61,892 bases of DNA from positions 119,448 to 181,339 of the forward strand of contig VYFQ01000007.1 in assembly GCA_009842325.1 (NCBI GenBank), in the 5' to 3' direction. Of this stretch, positions 60,260-61,892 are shown in pieces; position 1 is the stretch's first letter; every line of letters starts with the position of its first letter. Origin of the DNA: Acidimicrobiaceae bacterium. GTDB taxonomy: Bacteria; Actinomycetota; Acidimicrobiia; Acidimicrobiales; Aldehydirespiratoraceae. A program made the translations under genes and the position numbers. The notes below the pieces were generated by a model, which saw only the letters and a program-made list of their open reading frames with translations, did no database searches and had not been told where the DNA came from.

Positions 60260-61892
60260 TCAGCCGCGCCGTGGCGGAGGCTCTTCGGGTCTGTCTGGAC
60301 TCTGTCGGGGTCGGCGCGGCGGTGGAGTCTCGTCCTGCGCTCGGTCCCTTGGCGGTGCAGCCCCGTCCTGCGTTCGTACCCTTGGCGGCGGACCCGACGG
60401 GGCGCGGGGCGGAGGTGCAGGAGGCTGTGGAGGCCCGGGATCTGCGGCCTCCTCCGAGGGATCGCCGGGCGTTTCGCCGACGTCGCCGAGATAGGTCGCG
60501 GTCATCCTTCGCAGCACATCGTTGGGCACCTCTGCGACGAACTGGGCGGCCTGGGCGTCGTGGGCGGACTTGGGCACGAGGAGGTAGGCGATCCCCGAGG
60601 CGGCGCCTGGCGGCGCGCCAGCGCCCGTCCTTAGGGCGATGACTGCGAGGTGGGTGAACTGGGCCGCTGTGGACGAGATCCCACGGCTGTGAACCGGATG
60701 GGTGCCGAAGATGTGCCGGTCGCTCTTCAGGCTCGGCCGGCCCCAGCCGCCGTCGAGGATCGACCTAAACTGCGACCATCTAGGATGCTCGGCCCTGATA
60801 CTGAGATCCTCGACCCTTAGCGTGTTGCGGTCGCCCTTGACGTTGACCAGCCTGTCGGCGTCCATCGAGATGTTGTCGAGCGCAGCGGAGGTCAGGTTGC
60901 CCGCGCGGTCCATGTGAGCTTGGAACTCCAAGCGTCTGGCAAAGAACCGCTTCGCTGAGGGCAACCTGGCGCTCCGAGCCATGATGGCGTACAGCATGGT
61001 GTAGGTGATGAGAGCGGCTGTCACTACCAGCAGGGCCGCCAACCACCAGATGGCGCGCCGCATCAGGTCCACCTCGATCCGTACGTCGATCTCGTCGATC
61101 GTCCGCTGTTCGTCCCAGGGAAGTAGCCACACAGCTCTCATTCTCAGGACTCCGTTGCCTTCGTAGCGCTCGTTCTCCAGCGGTCCAACGGTGACGAAGC
61201 TGATCGGGTCGAGCCGCTCACTCTCCGTCAACATGACCAAGCGCGCTTCCACATCCGACTCTGACTGCGGATGGAATCCCCAGTCGACGGACTCGAGCAG
61301 GCCCCGCGTCGGAGCATCGGTCTCGACGGTCCACTCCAAGGAGAGCTGAAGCGAACCCATCCCCGGCCCAGCGGCAGCGCATTGCGTGGCCGCCTGAAGT
61401 GGTTCCTGGGGTACGTCGCCTTTGAATCGGACCTCTTCGACTCCGAAGCACTGCAGCGTCGGCCAGTAGCGGTAGAACTCAAGCGGATCCACCCATCCGG
61501 GATGTTCGGGACCAACGCCGATCGTCTCGGAACCCGCCCCTTCGGGCTGTGTCCACTCGAGAGCGATTTCGACCTCTCCCACTCGATCCCACGGCCCCTG
61601 CCGGGGAAGGTCGTCAGCCACGACAACGTCCGATGGCAGGCCGCTGCTGTCGATCGTGCGACGGTCCGCTCCCCCAGCACCCTCGATCTGGAAGTCCCAG
61701 CCATCTGAGGGCGTGGTGACCTCCACGGCCCCGAACCCTGACGCACCACCTGTCGGGGGCGCGACGATGCACTCGACCATCACGTCACCGAAGAACTCTT
61801 CGTCCACCCACTCACCGTCGACCCGTTGTGAGGTGTCGCAGTCAAGGGTGGGTGGCGGCGGTGTTGTCGTCGTCGGCGGTGTTGTCGTCGGC
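60260..61892 (-). CDS. Single-pass membrane protein upstream of the tubulin-like gene (5' end outside window)
   Basis: The frame is open to the right edge of the window: its visible N-terminal part is a Thr/Pro run (PTTTPPTTTTPPPPTLDCDT) read from the last 90 bases, so the GTG near 61807 is unlikely to be the true start. A domain of about 240 residues with cysteines and beta-like character follows, then one helix (RAIWWLAALLVVTAALITYT), a cytoplasmic segment of about 150 residues, and a Pro/Arg-rich tail. The outside part may follow a domain lying beyond the edge. The gap to the tubulin-like gene is 81 bases, which fits one operon. Confidence 0.8.
   Translation of the reverse strand, partial: PTTTPPTTTTPPPPTLDCDTSQRVDGEWVDEEFFGDVMVECIVAPPTGGASGFGAVEVTTPSDGWDFQIEGAGGADRRTIDSSGLPSDVVVADDLPRQGPWDRVGEVEIALEWTQPEGAGSETIGVGPEHPGWVDPLEFYRYWPTLQCFGVEEVRFKGDVPQEPLQAATQCAAAGPGMGSLQLSLEWTVETDAPTRGLLESVDWGFHPQSESDVEARLVMLTESERLDPISFVTVGPLENERYEGNGVLRMRAVWLLPWDEQRTIDEIDVRIEVDLMRRAIWWLAALLVVTAALITYTMLYAIMARSARLPSAKRFFARRLEFQAHMDRAGNLTSAALDNISMDADRLVNVKGDRNTLRVEDLSIRAEHPRWSQFRSILDGGWGRPSLKSDRHIFGTHPVHSRGISSTAAQFTHLAVIALRTGAGAPPGAASGIAYLLVPKSAHDAQAAQFVAEVPNDVLRRMTATYLGDVGETPGDPSEEAADPGPPQPPAPPPRAPSGPPPRVRTQDGAAPPRDRAQDETPPPRRPRQSPDRPEEPPPRRG

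Overview
The window reads as chromosomal DNA of a high-GC actinobacterium. Supporting signs are very high GC, many GTG/TTG starts, many 4-bp ATGA/GTGA gene overlaps, lipoproteins with actinobacterial-style signals and Asp/Glu/Pro linkers, and an adenosine deaminase and a SAM-riboswitch-metX unit of actinobacterial type. Class Acidimicrobiia is my best guess, but this is inference. I see no transposase, integrase, phage gene, rRNA or CRISPR array.

Layout. 1-1.5 kb: a frameshifted gene, an MntA antitoxin with a truncated HepT toxin, and tRNA-Val. 1.5-7.8 kb: mixed metabolic genes, including a crotonase, a serpin lipoprotein, an ArsR-permease pair, DUF1801, DUF418 and a PhyH oxygenase. 7.8-9.7 kb: an intact RHH/DUF5615 toxin-antitoxin pair, a VapBC-like remnant that ends at tRNA-Cys, a phosphoribosyltransferase and tRNA-Gly. 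9.7-14.4 kb: methionine genes (metX and a trans-sulfuration enzyme) behind a SAM riboswitch, and a DEAD-box helicase. 14.4-21.7 kb: adenosine deaminase, a secreted SLH-M16 peptidase, upp, a 2-hydroxyacid dehydrogenase, and a membrane protein paired with a winged-helix regulator.

21.7-38.4 kb (minus strand) is a myo-inositol catabolism island. In order of transcription it holds iolE, an ABC importer (binding protein, oversized permease, ATPase), iolC, a 2-hydroxyacid dehydrogenase, a Gfo/Idh oxidoreductase, iolD, an SDR, a desaturase-Rieske fusion, iolG, an RmlD-like reductase, iolB and a LacD-like aldolase. A divergent LacI regulator with twin palindromic operators probably controls it. The extra oxidoreductases suggest that modified inositols are also used.

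38.7-52.2 kb: lacI, an unknown gene, a crotonase, TetR, SRPBCC, a PfkB kinase, an ABC-2 exporter, a XRE-cupin regulator divergent from an orphan binding protein and an amidohydrolase, an aminopeptidase N, and a hicAB pair whose toxin lacks a normal start codon.

52.2-61.9 kb (minus strand, running off the right edge) is the most unusual region. It is a compact operon with a membrane protein (5' end outside the window), a 1144-residue tubulin/FtsZ-superfamily protein, a 1025-residue six-helix membrane protein of unknown function, and a membrane-tethered trypsin-like protease. I read it as a candidate cytoskeletal or membrane-remodelling machine with an extracytoplasmic protease arm. The function is inferred.
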